Below are positions 1-6,667 of a stretch of 64,000 nucleotides of DNA, piece after piece. The stretch lies in contig NZ_JAUCDS010000005.1 of the NCBI RefSeq assembly GCF_034674885.1, forward strand, positions 1-64,000, read 5' to 3'. Source of the stretch: Castellaniella sp034674885 (GTDB taxonomy: Bacteria; Pseudomonadota; Gammaproteobacteria; Burkholderiales; Burkholderiaceae_B). Made by a program: the position numbers and the translations under genes. Below the pieces are notes generated by a model, which searched no databases, was not told the origin of the DNA, and worked only from the letters and a program-made list of their open reading frames with translations. Every line of letters begins with the position of its first letter. Position 1 is the stretch's first letter.

Positions 1-1081
1 CGCCGACCTCGCCCTGGCAGCCGACCTCGGCCCCGGAAATCGAGGCGTTTTCCTTATACAGGAAACCGATGGCGGCCGCCGTCAGCAGGAAATCCACTAC
101 ACCGTCTTCGGACCAGCCGGGGATGAAGGTGCGGTAGTAGCGCAGCACCGCCGGCAGCAGTCCCGAGGCCCCGTTGGTCGGCGCCGTGACCACTCGGCCA
201 CTGGCGGCGTTTTCCTCGTTCACGGCCATGGCGTACAGATTGACCCAGTCCATGGCGAACATCACGTCGTCCGGGCTGGCGGGGCAGGGGGTCCGGGATT
301 CGCCGGATTTGGCTTTCAATTCCCGGTACAGGGCCGGCGCCCGGCGTCGGACCTTCAGCCCGCCGGGCAGGATCTCGTCGGCGAAACCGCCCTGCAGGCC
401 ACAACCCCTATCGATGGCGTCGTCCATGACCCGGGCGATGCGCAGGACCCCTGCGCGGACTTCAACTTCCGTTCGCAGCGTGGTTTCGTTGGCCATCATC
501 AACTGGGGGATGGTGAGCCCGTGGCGGGCGCACTGGTCCATCAGTTCGGCCGCATTGGCGAAGGGGTAGGGCATGGGCTCGTGCTCGGGCACGGTCTCGT
601 CGGTCTCGATGCTGTCCAGCGCGCGAATGAAGCCCCCGCCGATGGATACGTACCGTTCGTCGAGCACGGTGCGGCCCTGGGCGTTCAGGGCGATGAAGCG
701 CATGCCGTTGGGGTGTTCCGGCAGGGGCTGCACCCGTCCGGAAAACACGGTCTTGGGGTCGAACGCGATCGTGTGGTGGTTCCACAGGGCCAGGCGATTG
801 TCGCGGATCACGGCGCCGATCAGTTCGCCGATGGCAGCCGGGTCCACAGTGTCGGGGGCCTCGCCCATCAGGCCCAGCATGATGCCCATGTCGGTGCGGT
901 GGCCCGCGCCGGTTTCCGCCAGGGATCCGTACAGGTGGATGGAGAGGCTGGACACCTGGTCCAGCAGCCCGCGCGCGTCCAGATTGCGGGCGAAATTGCG
1001 GGCGGCCCGCATGGGGCCCACTGTGTGGGAACTGGACGGACCGATGCCGATCTTGAAGATGTCGAAAACGGATAAGGCCAT
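1..1081 (-). CDS. sdaA: L-serine dehydratase (L-serine ammonia-lyase), 3' end cut by window edge
   Basis: The reverse strand reads an open frame of 360 codons from the ATG at 1081 to the left edge, beginning MALSVFDIFKIGIGPSSSHT, the diagnostic start of single-chain iron-sulfur serine dehydratases. The GPSSSHT segment and the later APTNGASG and GAEVGCQGEVG segments are conserved family blocks; the last carries the first [4Fe-4S] cysteine, and the remaining cluster cysteines lie beyond the window. The family deaminates L-serine to pyruvate and ammonia in the cytoplasm. An AAGAGA ribosome site precedes the ATG. It is divergent from the GlxA-type regulator at 1309, the arrangement seen for sdaB/gbdR in Pseudomonas glycine-betaine catabolism, so a role in serine made from betaine or sarcosine is possible (inference). 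Confidence 0.93.
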   Translation of the reverse strand, partial: MALSVFDIFKIGIGPSSSHTVGPMRAARNFARNLDARGLLDQVSSLSIHLYGSLAETGAGHRTDMGIMLGLMGEAPDTVDPAAIGELIGAVIRDNRLALWNHHTIAFDPKTVFSGRVQPLPEHPNGMRFIALNAQGRTVLDERYVSIGGGFIRALDSIETDETVPEHEPMPYPFANAAELMDQCARHGLTIPQLMMANETTLRTEVEVRAGVLRIARVMDDAIDRGCGLQGGFADEILPGGLKVRRRAPALYRELKAKSGESRTPCPASPDDVMFAMDWVNLYAMAVNEENAASGRVVTAPTNGASGLLPAVLRYYRTFIPGWSEDGVVDFLLTAAAIGFLYKENASISGAEVGCQGEVG

Positions 1082-1184
1082 GCTTGTCTCTTGTGCGATA
1101 GGTGTGGGGAATCGGTGCGCCACCGGGGGGGGGTGGGCATTCCCTGCTTGCCTGAGATTCTAGTGATTTGGCAAAATATGGCTT

Positions 1185-1323
1185 GAATGAAAACGACATT
1201 CATCAGGTATTTTTTATCCAATCATGAGTATTTCAGGCTTATGACCTTTAATTGCTGTTTTATCAGGGTTTGGTTTAATAGAATAAAAACGACCAATAAA
1301 TAAGTTAAATGAATAAAAACGAC
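1185..1323. promoter_or_regulatory. three direct repeats GAATRAAAACGAC in the sdaA/regulator divergent region
   Basis: The 13-mer GAATRAAAACGAC occurs at 1185-1197 (GAATGAAAACGAC), 1281-1293 and 1311-1323 (both GAATAAAAACGAC). The last two are exactly 30 bp apart. The third overlaps the first codons of the regulator if its start is 1309. The first copy also sits in a small inverted repeat (GAATG...CATTC). The surrounding 227 bp are AT-rich against a GC-rich background. AraC-family proteins commonly bind direct repeats next to their own gene, so these are candidate operators; no binding is shown. Confidence 0.55.
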
Positions 1324-2319
1324 ATAATGGCGCCTGATGCCATCTCCGTCCGGCTAGGTTTTGTCCTGCTGCCCCAGTTCGCACTGGGCGCGTTTGCCGC
1401 ATTCGCCGACCTGCTGGGTCTGCTGGATGCCCAGACTGACACCCCCGGCCCATGTTCCTGGGAAGTCGTAGCCGACACCCTGATTCCCGTGCGGTGCGCC
1501 AGTGGTGTGCAGGTCGTGCCCTCCGATCTGCTGGGGGACCCCTTGCGTTTCGATTACATCGTGGTCGTGGGCGGCCCGCAGCAGCCGCAGGATCCGCCCG
1601 GTCCTGCGCTGCTGGCCTGGCTGCGGCAGGCCGCCCGGGGCGGGCGCCGCCTGGTGGGCCTGTGCAATGGTGTCTTCACCCTGGCCCAGGCGGGCGTGAT
1701 GGCAGGCCACCGCCTGTCCGTCAGCAGCAGCCTCTATCGGGAATTCACGGAACGATATCCGGCCTTTGGCCCGGATGAACTGGTCACGGATCAGCCTGCC
1801 GCCTTCGACCGGCGGCGCATCAGCTGCGTAGGCGGCCCCGCCGTCACCGACGTGGCCGTGCGTATCCTCAGCCGCTACCTGCCCCAGGCCGATATCCGCC
1901 GCGCCCTGCGCCTGCTGCAGATCCAGGCCGGCGAACCCCACCGCCAGGTGCAACCCCCGCCGCCCGACGTGCCGGCCGACAGCCCCCCCGCTGTGCGCCG
2001 GGCGGTCCTGCTGATCCAGCAGTACGCTGGCCAGGCCTTGGGCCTGGACGACCTGGCGGGGCGCCTGGGCCTGTCCCCGCGCCAGCTGCAGCGCCTGTTC
2101 CGCCAGCACCTGGGCACCACTCCCCAAGCCTACGCCCGTATCGTGCGCCTGCGCCTGGCCGCCTGGATGCTGCGCCAGACCGACAAGAGCATCGCCGCCG
2201 TCGCATCCGACTGCGGCTTCGCCGACGCCGCGCACATGGGGCGCAGCTTCCGGGCGGAATACGGTTTGTCCCCGGGGGTATGGCGACGTCAGGCGGATCC
2301 GCCCAAAAACACCGTATAA
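1309..2319 (+). CDS. GlxA-type AraC-family transcriptional regulator (DJ-1/PfpI sensor + AraC HTH)
   Basis: The 336-residue protein has an N-terminal DJ-1/PfpI (class I amidotransferase-like) fold at about residues 10-190, visible in the VVVGGPQ and GLCNGVFTLAQAGVM segments, and a C-terminal AraC double helix-turn-helix at about 230-330 (LAGRLGLSPRQLQRLFRQHLG, then IAAVASDCGFADAAHMGRSFRAEYG). This architecture is that of GlxA/GbdR/CdhR regulators, which respond to small quaternary amines, carnitine or related ligands. An in-frame ATG at 1327 is an alternative start that would leave the third operator-like repeat outside the gene; neither start has a clear Shine-Dalgarno sequence. Divergence from sdaA suggests it controls that gene or operon. 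Ligand unknown. Confidence 0.88.
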   Translation: MNKNDIMAPDAISVRLGFVLLPQFALGAFAAFADLLGLLDAQTDTPGPCSWEVVADTLIPVRCASGVQVVPSDLLGDPLRFDYIVVVGGPQQPQDPPGPALLAWLRQAARGGRRLVGLCNGVFTLAQAGVMAGHRLSVSSSLYREFTERYPAFGPDELVTDQPAAFDRRRISCVGGPAVTDVAVRILSRYLPQADIRRALRLLQIQAGEPHRQVQPPPPDVPADSPPAVRRAVLLIQQYAGQALGLDDLAGRLGLSPRQLQRLFRQHLGTTPQAYARIVRLRLAAWMLRQTDKSIAAVASDCGFADAAHMGRSFRAEYGLSPGVWRRQADPPKNTV

Positions 2320-2320
2320 T
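2315..2320 (+). promoter_or_regulatory. perfect TATAAT -10 element upstream of tRNA-Leu
   Basis: TATAAT overlaps the stop codon of the preceding regulator gene and lies about 42 bases before the tRNA 5' end, the expected distance for a short leader. No good -35 hexamer is present at 16-18 bp, which is common for tRNA promoters with other upstream elements. Confidence 0.5.
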
Positions 2321-2361
2321 GGCGATCCATTTCCGGGGCAGCGATCTGCCGCCCCGAACCC

Positions 2362-2446
2362 GCCCGGGTGGTGAAATTGGTAGACGCAGGGGACTCAAAA
2401 TCCCCCGCCGCAAGGCGTGCCGGTTCGATTCCGGCCCCGGGCACCA
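2362..2446 (+). tRNA. tRNA-Leu (anticodon CAA)
   Basis: An 85-base cloverleaf. The acceptor stem GCCCGGG (2362-2368) pairs with CCCGGGC (2436-2442), followed by discriminator A and an encoded CCA end. The anticodon stem GGGGA/TCCCC closes the loop CTCAAAA, giving anticodon CAA at 2396-2398. A long variable arm typical of class II tRNAs follows, and the T-loop is TTCGATT. It decodes UUG. tRNA-Leu genes are common integration sites, and accessory-looking genes follow immediately; I searched for but did not find a second copy of its 3' end within the next 2.4 kb. Confidence 0.97.
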
Positions 2447-2473
2447 CTCAAAAACCCTCTGAAGATTCAACCG

Positions 2474-2497
2474 GAGGCCGCCTACGGGCGGCGATCC
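2474..2497. terminator. possible hairpin terminator between tRNA-Leu and higA
   Basis: GCCGCC (2477-2482) and GGCGGC (2487-2492) form a perfect 6-bp stem with a TACG loop, extendable by GAGG/CCTC-type pairs. It lies just beyond the higA stop codon. No strong T-run adjoins it on either strand, so it is only a weak terminator candidate. Confidence 0.35.
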
Positions 2498-2782
2498 TCA
2501 CGCATGCGCAGGCTCTCGGAACGACACAACGGCAGGTCGGGGTTTTTGCTTGGCCTGCCACAGGTCGTACTGAGCCTGCATGTTGATCCACATTTCGGCG
2601 CTGGTTCCCAGAGCGTCACGAAGCCGTAGAGCCATGTCTGCCGAGATACCAGCAGAACCGTTGAGGATGCGGGACAGAGCGGTGCGAGTGACGCCCAGGC
2701 GTTTTGCCGCTTCTGTGACGGTCAGATCGCCCAAGAATTCGCGCAGTGCCAGGCCTGGGTGTGCTGGATTGTGCATACGCAT
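2498..2782 (-). CDS. higA: HigA-family antitoxin (HTH XRE)
   Basis: The 94-residue protein opens MRMHNPAHPGLALREFL, the characteristic HigA start (MHNPPHPGExLRE), and contains one XRE helix-turn-helix (about residues 22-60: VTEAAKRLGVTRTALSRILNGSAGIS). HigA antitoxins bind and neutralise the HigB ribonuclease and repress the operon. AGGAG lies 6 bases before the ATG at 2782; a second ATG at 2776 is less well placed. It follows higB by 9 bases, the usual toxin-first order. The inverted repeat at 3090-3115 is the likely operator. Confidence 0.93.
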   Translation of the reverse strand: MRMHNPAHPGLALREFLGDLTVTEAAKRLGVTRTALSRILNGSAGISADMALRLRDALGTSAEMWINMQAQYDLWQAKQKPRPAVVSFREPAHA

Positions 2783-2791
2783 GATGTTCTC

Positions 2792-3088
2792 CTAGTGATA
2801 GTCCTGGTAGTCCACCAGAACGGCGTCCACGCCTTCGAAGTAGAAGGTGAGGCGCCAGTTACCGCTGACCGACACGGACCAGTGATCTTGAACTGGCTGG
2901 CCCTTTGGGTTGGCTCCAGAAAGCTTGTGCAGCTTCCATCCGGGAGCGTTCATATCTTGAGGGTCGATGGCCGCGTTGAGGGTGGTCAGTTGCACGTGTA
3001 GTCGCGCTACGTGCTTGGCCTGGATGCCAGCCTTCGATCCCGTCTCGAAGAAGGCCTGGAGGCCTTTGTGTCGGAAGCTCCTGATCAT
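2792..3088 (-). CDS. higB: HigB-family RelE-like mRNA interferase toxin
   Basis: From the ATG at 3088 the product is 98 residues, MIRSFRHKGLQAFFETGSK..., a typical RelE/HigB toxin length. It ends with the family's strand signature NWRLTFYFEGVDAVLVDYQDYH-type segment (conserved R in WRLTF, H at the C-terminus) and has the HKLSG...GxWSVSVSGNWR core. HigB toxins cleave translated mRNA on the ribosome. A start six codons upstream (3106) is open, but the -10 element would then lie inside the gene, so 3088 is preferred. From the predicted promoter the transcript would begin at or very near the start codon, suggesting leaderless translation. Confidence 0.9.
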   Translation of the reverse strand: MIRSFRHKGLQAFFETGSKAGIQAKHVARLHVQLTTLNAAIDPQDMNAPGWKLHKLSGANPKGQPVQDHWSVSVSGNWRLTFYFEGVDAVLVDYQDYH

Positions 3089-3089
3089 T

Positions 3090-3123
3090 CGTGTAGTGTA
3101 TAGCATCGCTACACGACAAACAA
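3090..3123 (-). promoter_or_regulatory. higBA promoter with overlapping inverted-repeat operator
   Basis: Read on the minus strand, TTGTTT (3123-3118), a 17-bp spacer and TACACT (3100-3095) form a good sigma-70 promoter pointing at higB. The 7-bp inverted repeat CGTGTAG (3090-3096) and CTACACG (3109-3115), with a 12-bp spacer, covers the -10 and part of the spacer. This fits autorepression by the HigA/HigBA complex. Sites are seen in sequence; the function is inferred. Confidence 0.65.
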
Positions 3124-3238
3124 GGGAAGAATGAGATCTTCAGCGCGATGTGGGCTGCTGAGGCGGCGCGCCGGGCGGAGCGGAGGGGGCGCATTGATTG
3201 AGTGGGGGGATTACCATTTCGGCCCTCCGCCAATTTAG

Positions 3239-3274
3239 AAAGGCCGTCCCTGTTTGCACAGAGACGGCCTTTTT
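3239..3274 (-). terminator. strong hairpin terminator, probably of the 45-aa gene
   Basis: AAAGGCCGTC (3239-3248) pairs with GACGGCCTTT (3263-3272), a 10-bp stem, with further TGT/ACA pairing inside the loop. Runs of T or A flank both sides, so it could work in both directions. On the minus strand it lies 27-60 bases after the stop codon of the small gene at 3301-3438, which makes it that gene's natural terminator. No plus-strand gene ends just before it. Confidence 0.7.
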
Positions 3275-3300
3275 GCTGGTTCTACCCGGCGACAAGATGC

Positions 3301-3438
3301 TTACTTGTCAGAGTCTTGCTCTTCCTTGTCTTGTTTGTTCTCGCCGGATTTGGATTCTTGGTCGGATATCTTTGGGGCTTTCCAGTTGAGCGGCGGCGCG
3401 ACGATATCCTTCCAGGCGACACGTTTAGGTGTTGACAT
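3301..3438 (-). CDS. 45-residue hydrophilic protein of unknown function
   Basis: The minus strand encodes a 45-residue protein starting MSTPKRVAWKDIVAPPLNW and ending in a strongly charged tail (ENKQDKEEQDSDK). There is no signal peptide or membrane segment. I do not recognise the family. The case that it is real: GGGAGA lies 6 bases before the ATG, a TTGACA-17-TATTTT promoter lies about 50 bases further upstream, a mismatched hairpin occupies the 5' leader, and a strong terminator follows the stop. The whole unit is about 250 bases and stands alone between higBA and the HNH gene. It could be a small accessory or regulatory protein or a dual-function RNA; function is not inferable. Confidence 0.65.
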   Translation of the reverse strand: MSTPKRVAWKDIVAPPLNWKAPKISDQESKSGENKQDKEEQDSDK

Positions 3439-3459
3439 GGTGTTCTCCCAAAGCAACGT

Positions 3460-3480
3460 GGCAGCACACCGTGTGCCGCC
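3460..3480 (-). other. 5'-leader hairpin of the 45-aa gene
   Basis: GGCAGCACA and TGTGCCGCC pair over 9 positions with one A-C mismatch and a 3-base loop. It lies between the predicted promoter and the ribosome site of the small gene, so it would fold in the mRNA leader. Its role (RNA stability or translational control) is unknown. Confidence 0.5.
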
Positions 3481-3493
3481 ACTATTGCTGTAT

Positions 3494-3522
3494 AAAATAT
3501 CAGTATTATTGTGTTATGTCAA
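3494..3522 (-). promoter_or_regulatory. consensus sigma-70 promoter for the 45-aa gene
   Basis: On the minus strand TTGACA (3522-3517), a 17-bp spacer and TATTTT (3499-3494) form one of the best consensus promoters in the window. The predicted start, near 3487, gives a leader of about 49 bases including the hairpin at 3460-3480. Confidence 0.65.
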
Positions 3523-3537
3523 ATCCATGGGTTATAT
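3509..3537 (+). promoter_or_regulatory. possible promoter for the HNH gene
   Basis: TTGTGT (3509-3514), a 17-bp spacer and TTATAT (3532-3537) on the plus strand could drive the HNH nuclease gene, leaving a leader of about 120 bases. It overlaps the divergent promoter of the 45-aa gene. Hexamers are only moderately close to consensus. Confidence 0.35.
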
Positions 3538-3666
3538 CCTATTCTCGGCCAGGGATGCTTAGGCGTCGGGCTCTTGGAATCGTATGGGTTGGGGCTAGTG
3601 GTTCTGGCCTCATTCAGATGCTACAGTGAAACCTCCGTCTTCCTTCCACCGCCTAAGCAGCCACAT

Positions 3667-4659
3667 ATGCGTTATTGGTGGGTCAATCAGAATCAAACAT
3701 ACCGCCACGAGGTCCCTGGCGGCTATCTCTGGTCGCCCAAACGCAAGGCGAACCACGCCCAGAATCCCTTCTATGACTTCATGCGTGAGGTCATGCCGGG
3801 CGATATCATTTTTTCCTTTTGCGACGCCTATATCCGAGCCATTGGAATTGCGGCCTCGCATGCCTACGAAGCCCCTAAACCATTGGAATTCGGACAGGCA
3901 GGGGCGTATTGGCACCACATCGGCTGGCGTATAGACGTCAAGTTTCACCAGTTGCGATTGCCCGCCAGGCCTGTTGATCACATGGCGGTGTTGGCACCGC
4001 ATCTGCCTGCGAAATATGCTCCTTTGCGCGCCAACGGTGTGGGCCTGCAAGGTGTGTATCTGACGCGCTTGCCGGAGGCTTTTGCCGCAGCTCTGGTTGA
4101 CATGCTGGGGGCGGAGGCTCGCGGCTTGGTGACTCAGCAGTACGTGGCCGAGGAGCAGCCAACTTACGCCTCTTCTGGGGTAGGGCTTGTGCAGTGGGAA
4201 GAGCACGAGCTTGTCCAGATCCAAGCAGATGCGACATTGGCAGATACGGAGAGGCAGGCCATCATTCTTGCCCGTCGTGGGCAGGGCTTGTTCAAAAAGC
4301 GCGTCATGGCCTTGGAACATGCATGCCGCATTACAGGTGTTGATCGTGAGGAGCACCTGCGCGCTAGTCATTGCAAGCCCTGGCGGGATGCCAGCAACGA
4401 AGAGCGCCTGGATGGTGAGAATGGCTTGCTGTTGACGCCCAGCATGGACCATTTGTTCGATAGGGGGTTCATTGGGTTTGATAACAATGGGCAGACGATT
4501 GTCTCGCCGGTTGCTCATCAAGAGTCACTGGTCCGCATGGGGCTGGATCCCCAGCGTCCGCCCAATGTGGGCGCGTTTTCCGCCGGGCAGCGCAAGTATC
4601 TGGAATTCCACCGGGAAAATGTTCTGTTGATGTCCAGGTTCATGGGGCATGCTGGGTGA
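3667..4659 (+). CDS. HNH endonuclease with possible EVE/PUA-like N-terminal domain (putative restriction enzyme)
   Basis: The 330-residue protein starts at ATG 3667 (MRYWWVNQNQTYRHE); the open frame runs 52 codons further upstream but that stretch has no ribosome site and reads as non-coding. The first ~130 residues (GGYLWSPKR, MREVMPGDIIFSF, IRAIGIAA) resemble a PUA/EVE-type fold, modules that recognise modified bases. The C-terminal part holds an HNH_2-type nuclease: residues ASHCKPW, then DGENGLLLTPSMDHLFDRGFIGF, with the expected His, Asn and His positions. By family analogy it may be a modification-dependent (type IV-like) restriction nuclease acting alone. Its position beside higBA and tRNA-Leu fits an accessory defence locus. 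Domain assignment of the N-terminus is by eye and moderate. Confidence 0.72.
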   Translation: MRYWWVNQNQTYRHEVPGGYLWSPKRKANHAQNPFYDFMREVMPGDIIFSFCDAYIRAIGIAASHAYEAPKPLEFGQAGAYWHHIGWRIDVKFHQLRLPARPVDHMAVLAPHLPAKYAPLRANGVGLQGVYLTRLPEAFAAALVDMLGAEARGLVTQQYVAEEQPTYASSGVGLVQWEEHELVQIQADATLADTERQAIILARRGQGLFKKRVMALEHACRITGVDREEHLRASHCKPWRDASNEERLDGENGLLLTPSMDHLFDRGFIGFDNNGQTIVSPVAHQESLVRMGLDPQRPPNVGAFSAGQRKYLEFHRENVLLMSRFMGHAG

Positions 4660-4758
4660 CGCGGAAATTCCGTGTAGGCCTGGGCGGTAGAAGACCTTTG
4701 GCTTGCCTCATCTCCTGACCAGGGTGGTCCGCAGTGTGCGTCAGGGCAGGCTTGCCCC

Positions 4759-5520
4759 TCAATGATGCAAAATCTGTTCCAAAAACAGTTTCGTGCGCGC
4801 GCTCTTGGGCTGGGAAAAGAATTCCGCCGGCGGCGCTTCCTCGATGATCTGGCCCTTGTCCATGAAGATCACCCGATCAGCGATGGTCCGGGCGAACCCC
4901 ATCTCGTGGGTCACGCACAGCATGGTCATGCCGGACTGAGCCAGTTCGATCATGACGTCCAGGACTTCCTTGATCATTTCCGGGTCCAGGGCGGACGTGG
5001 GCTCGTCGAACAGCATCACGTCGGGTTTCATGCACAGCGCCCGCGCGATCGCCACGCGCTGCTGCTGGCCGCCGGACAGCTGGGTCGGGAACTTGTGCGC
5101 CTGGTCGGGAATCCGCACGCGGTTCAGGTATTCCATGGCGGTGGCCTCGGCTTCGCGCCGGGGGATTTTGCTGACCCACATCGGGGCCAGGCAGCAGTTC
5201 TGCATGACCGTCAGGTGGGGGAACAGGTTGAACTGCTGGAACACCATGCCGACGCGGCTGCGGATCAGTTCGATGTCCTTGACGTCGGCCGTCAGTTCCA
5301 CGCCATCGACGCTGATGCGGCCGCGCTGGTGTTCTTCCAGGCGGTTGATGCAGCGGATGAAGGTCGACTTACCTGACCCGGAAGGCCCGCAGATCACGAT
5401 GCGTTCGCCACGCTGCACGGTCAGGTTGATGTCCTTCAGGACATGGAACTGCCCGTACCATTTGTGCACGCCTTCGACGTGGATGACGGTTTCTTTCGGG
5501 GTGGCGGTTTCACTGGGCAT
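4759..5520 (-). CDS. aapP: general L-amino-acid ABC transporter, ATP-binding protein
   Basis: A 253-residue cytoplasmic ATPase with Walker A GPSGSGKST, Q-loop VFQQFNLFPHLT, signature LSGGQQQR, Walker B VMLFDEPTSALD and switch His in CVTHEMG. It belongs to the polar amino-acid uptake (PAAT) class and energises the AapQM permeases. It is the last gene of aapJQMP, 34 bases after aapM; this order and the unusually large permeases identify the broad-specificity Aap/Bzt type (glutamate, glutamine, aspartate and others in characterised members). Confidence 0.95.
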   Translation of the reverse strand: MPSETATPKETVIHVEGVHKWYGQFHVLKDINLTVQRGERIVICGPSGSGKSTFIRCINRLEEHQRGRISVDGVELTADVKDIELIRSRVGMVFQQFNLFPHLTVMQNCCLAPMWVSKIPRREAEATAMEYLNRVRIPDQAHKFPTQLSGGQQQRVAIARALCMKPDVMLFDEPTSALDPEMIKEVLDVMIELAQSGMTMLCVTHEMGFARTIADRVIFMDKGQIIEEAPPAEFFSQPKSARTKLFLEQILHH

Positions 5521-5554
5521 GGTCTTTACGGGATTCAGAGGTTCGCGCTTGGGG

Positions 5555-6667
5555 TTATCTGTCGTCGGACCCGGCTCGCAGCTTGCGTTCCAGGTTGCGG
5601 CTGTACAGGGACAGGCCGAAGGTGAACACGAAGAAGATGGCGGCCACGAACAGGTAGGCTTCCGTCGTCACGTCGCCCCAGGCGGGGTCGGAGATCGTGG
5701 ACTGGATCGTGCCCAGGATGTCGAACAGGCCGATGATGAGGACCAGGGTGGTGTCCTTGAACAGGGCGATCAGGGTGTTGACGATGCCCGGGATCACGGT
5801 CTTCAGGGCCTGGGGCAGGATGATCAGGATCATCTTCTTCCAGTAGCCCAGGCCCAGGGCATCGGCGGCTTCGTACTGGCCTGGCGAGATCGCCTGCAGG
5901 CCGCCGCGCACGATTTCAGCCATGTACGCCCCCCAGAAGCAGCTCATGCCGATGAAGACCCGCAGCAGTTTGTCGAAGGTGACGTCCTGCGGCAGGAACA
6001 GGGGGATCATCACCGAGGCCATGAAGAACACGGTGATCAGTGGCACGCCGCGCCACAGCTCGATGAAGGCCACCGACAGGCCGCGAATGGCAGGCATGTG
6101 CGAACGCCGGCCCAGCGCCAGGAGAATGCCGATGGGCAGGGATGCCACCATGCCGGAATAGGCCAGCACCAGCGTCAGCATCAGGCCGCCCCATTTGTTG
6201 GTGGCCACGACCGGCAGCCCGAACAGCCCGCCGTAGATCAGGATGAAGCCGGCGATGGGCAAGACCGTGAAGCCCAGGATCAGCAGCGCCTTGCGTCCCG
6301 GAAAGCCGGGGATCATCTGCGGCGCGAAACAGATCGCGATCATGGCGAAGACGATGTTGGCGCGCCAGAGTTCGGAATCCGGGTAGAAGCCGTAGATGAA
6401 GAACCCCAGGCGCTGGCTGACGAACACCCAGCAGGCGGCGCCCCGCGTGCAGTCGGCTTCGGACGTGCCCAGGAATCGGGCATCGATGATGGACCAATCC
6501 AGGAATGGGACCAGCACCTGGATCAGGATATAGGCCAGCAGCAGCGTGAGCAGGCCGTTGTACCAGGTCGAGAACAGGTTCTTGCGCAGCCAGCCCAGGA
6601 TCCCGACTTCGGATTTTGGGGGTGGCAGGTCGGGGGCTGCGGCCTGAACGTCCAGGTGCGTCGTCAT
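5555..6667 (-). CDS. aapM: general L-amino-acid ABC transporter, permease
   Basis: A 370-residue inner-membrane permease starting MTTHLDVQAAAPDLPPP at 6667. After a cytoplasmic N-terminus and several additional membrane helices it carries the conserved permease loop EYEAADALGLGYWKKMILIILPQALK near residues 285-310. Length near 370-400 is typical for AapM/BztC rather than the ~230-residue PAAT permeases. The ATG overlaps the aapQ stop by 4 bases (ATGA), indicating translational coupling. Confidence 0.95.
   Translation of the reverse strand: MTTHLDVQAAAPDLPPPKSEVGILGWLRKNLFSTWYNGLLTLLLAYILIQVLVPFLDWSIIDARFLGTSEADCTRGAACWVFVSQRLGFFIYGFYPDSELWRANIVFAMIAICFAPQMIPGFPGRKALLILGFTVLPIAGFILIYGGLFGLPVVATNKWGGLMLTLVLAYSGMVASLPIGILLALGRRSHMPAIRGLSVAFIELWRGVPLITVFFMASVMIPLFLPQDVTFDKLLRVFIGMSCFWGAYMAEIVRGGLQAISPGQYEAADALGLGYWKKMILIILPQALKTVIPGIVNTLIALFKDTTLVLIIGLFDILGTIQSTISDPAWGDVTTEAYLFVAAIFFVFTFGLSLYSRNLERKLRAGSDDR

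Noticed and set aside
3511..3666. 52-codon N-terminal extension of the HNH gene
   Set aside because: No ribosome site, overlaps two promoter elements, and conserved-looking protein begins at MRYWWVNQ (3667).
4660..4758. Hairpins (GGGCA/TGCCC and GACCA/TGGTC) after aapP as terminator
   Set aside because: Stems are only 5 bp and lack T-runs on either strand.
2420..4760. Second copy of the tRNA-Leu 3' end as an attachment site
   Set aside because: No repeat of the T-arm/acceptor sequence was found in the island or just after it, and there is no integrase gene.
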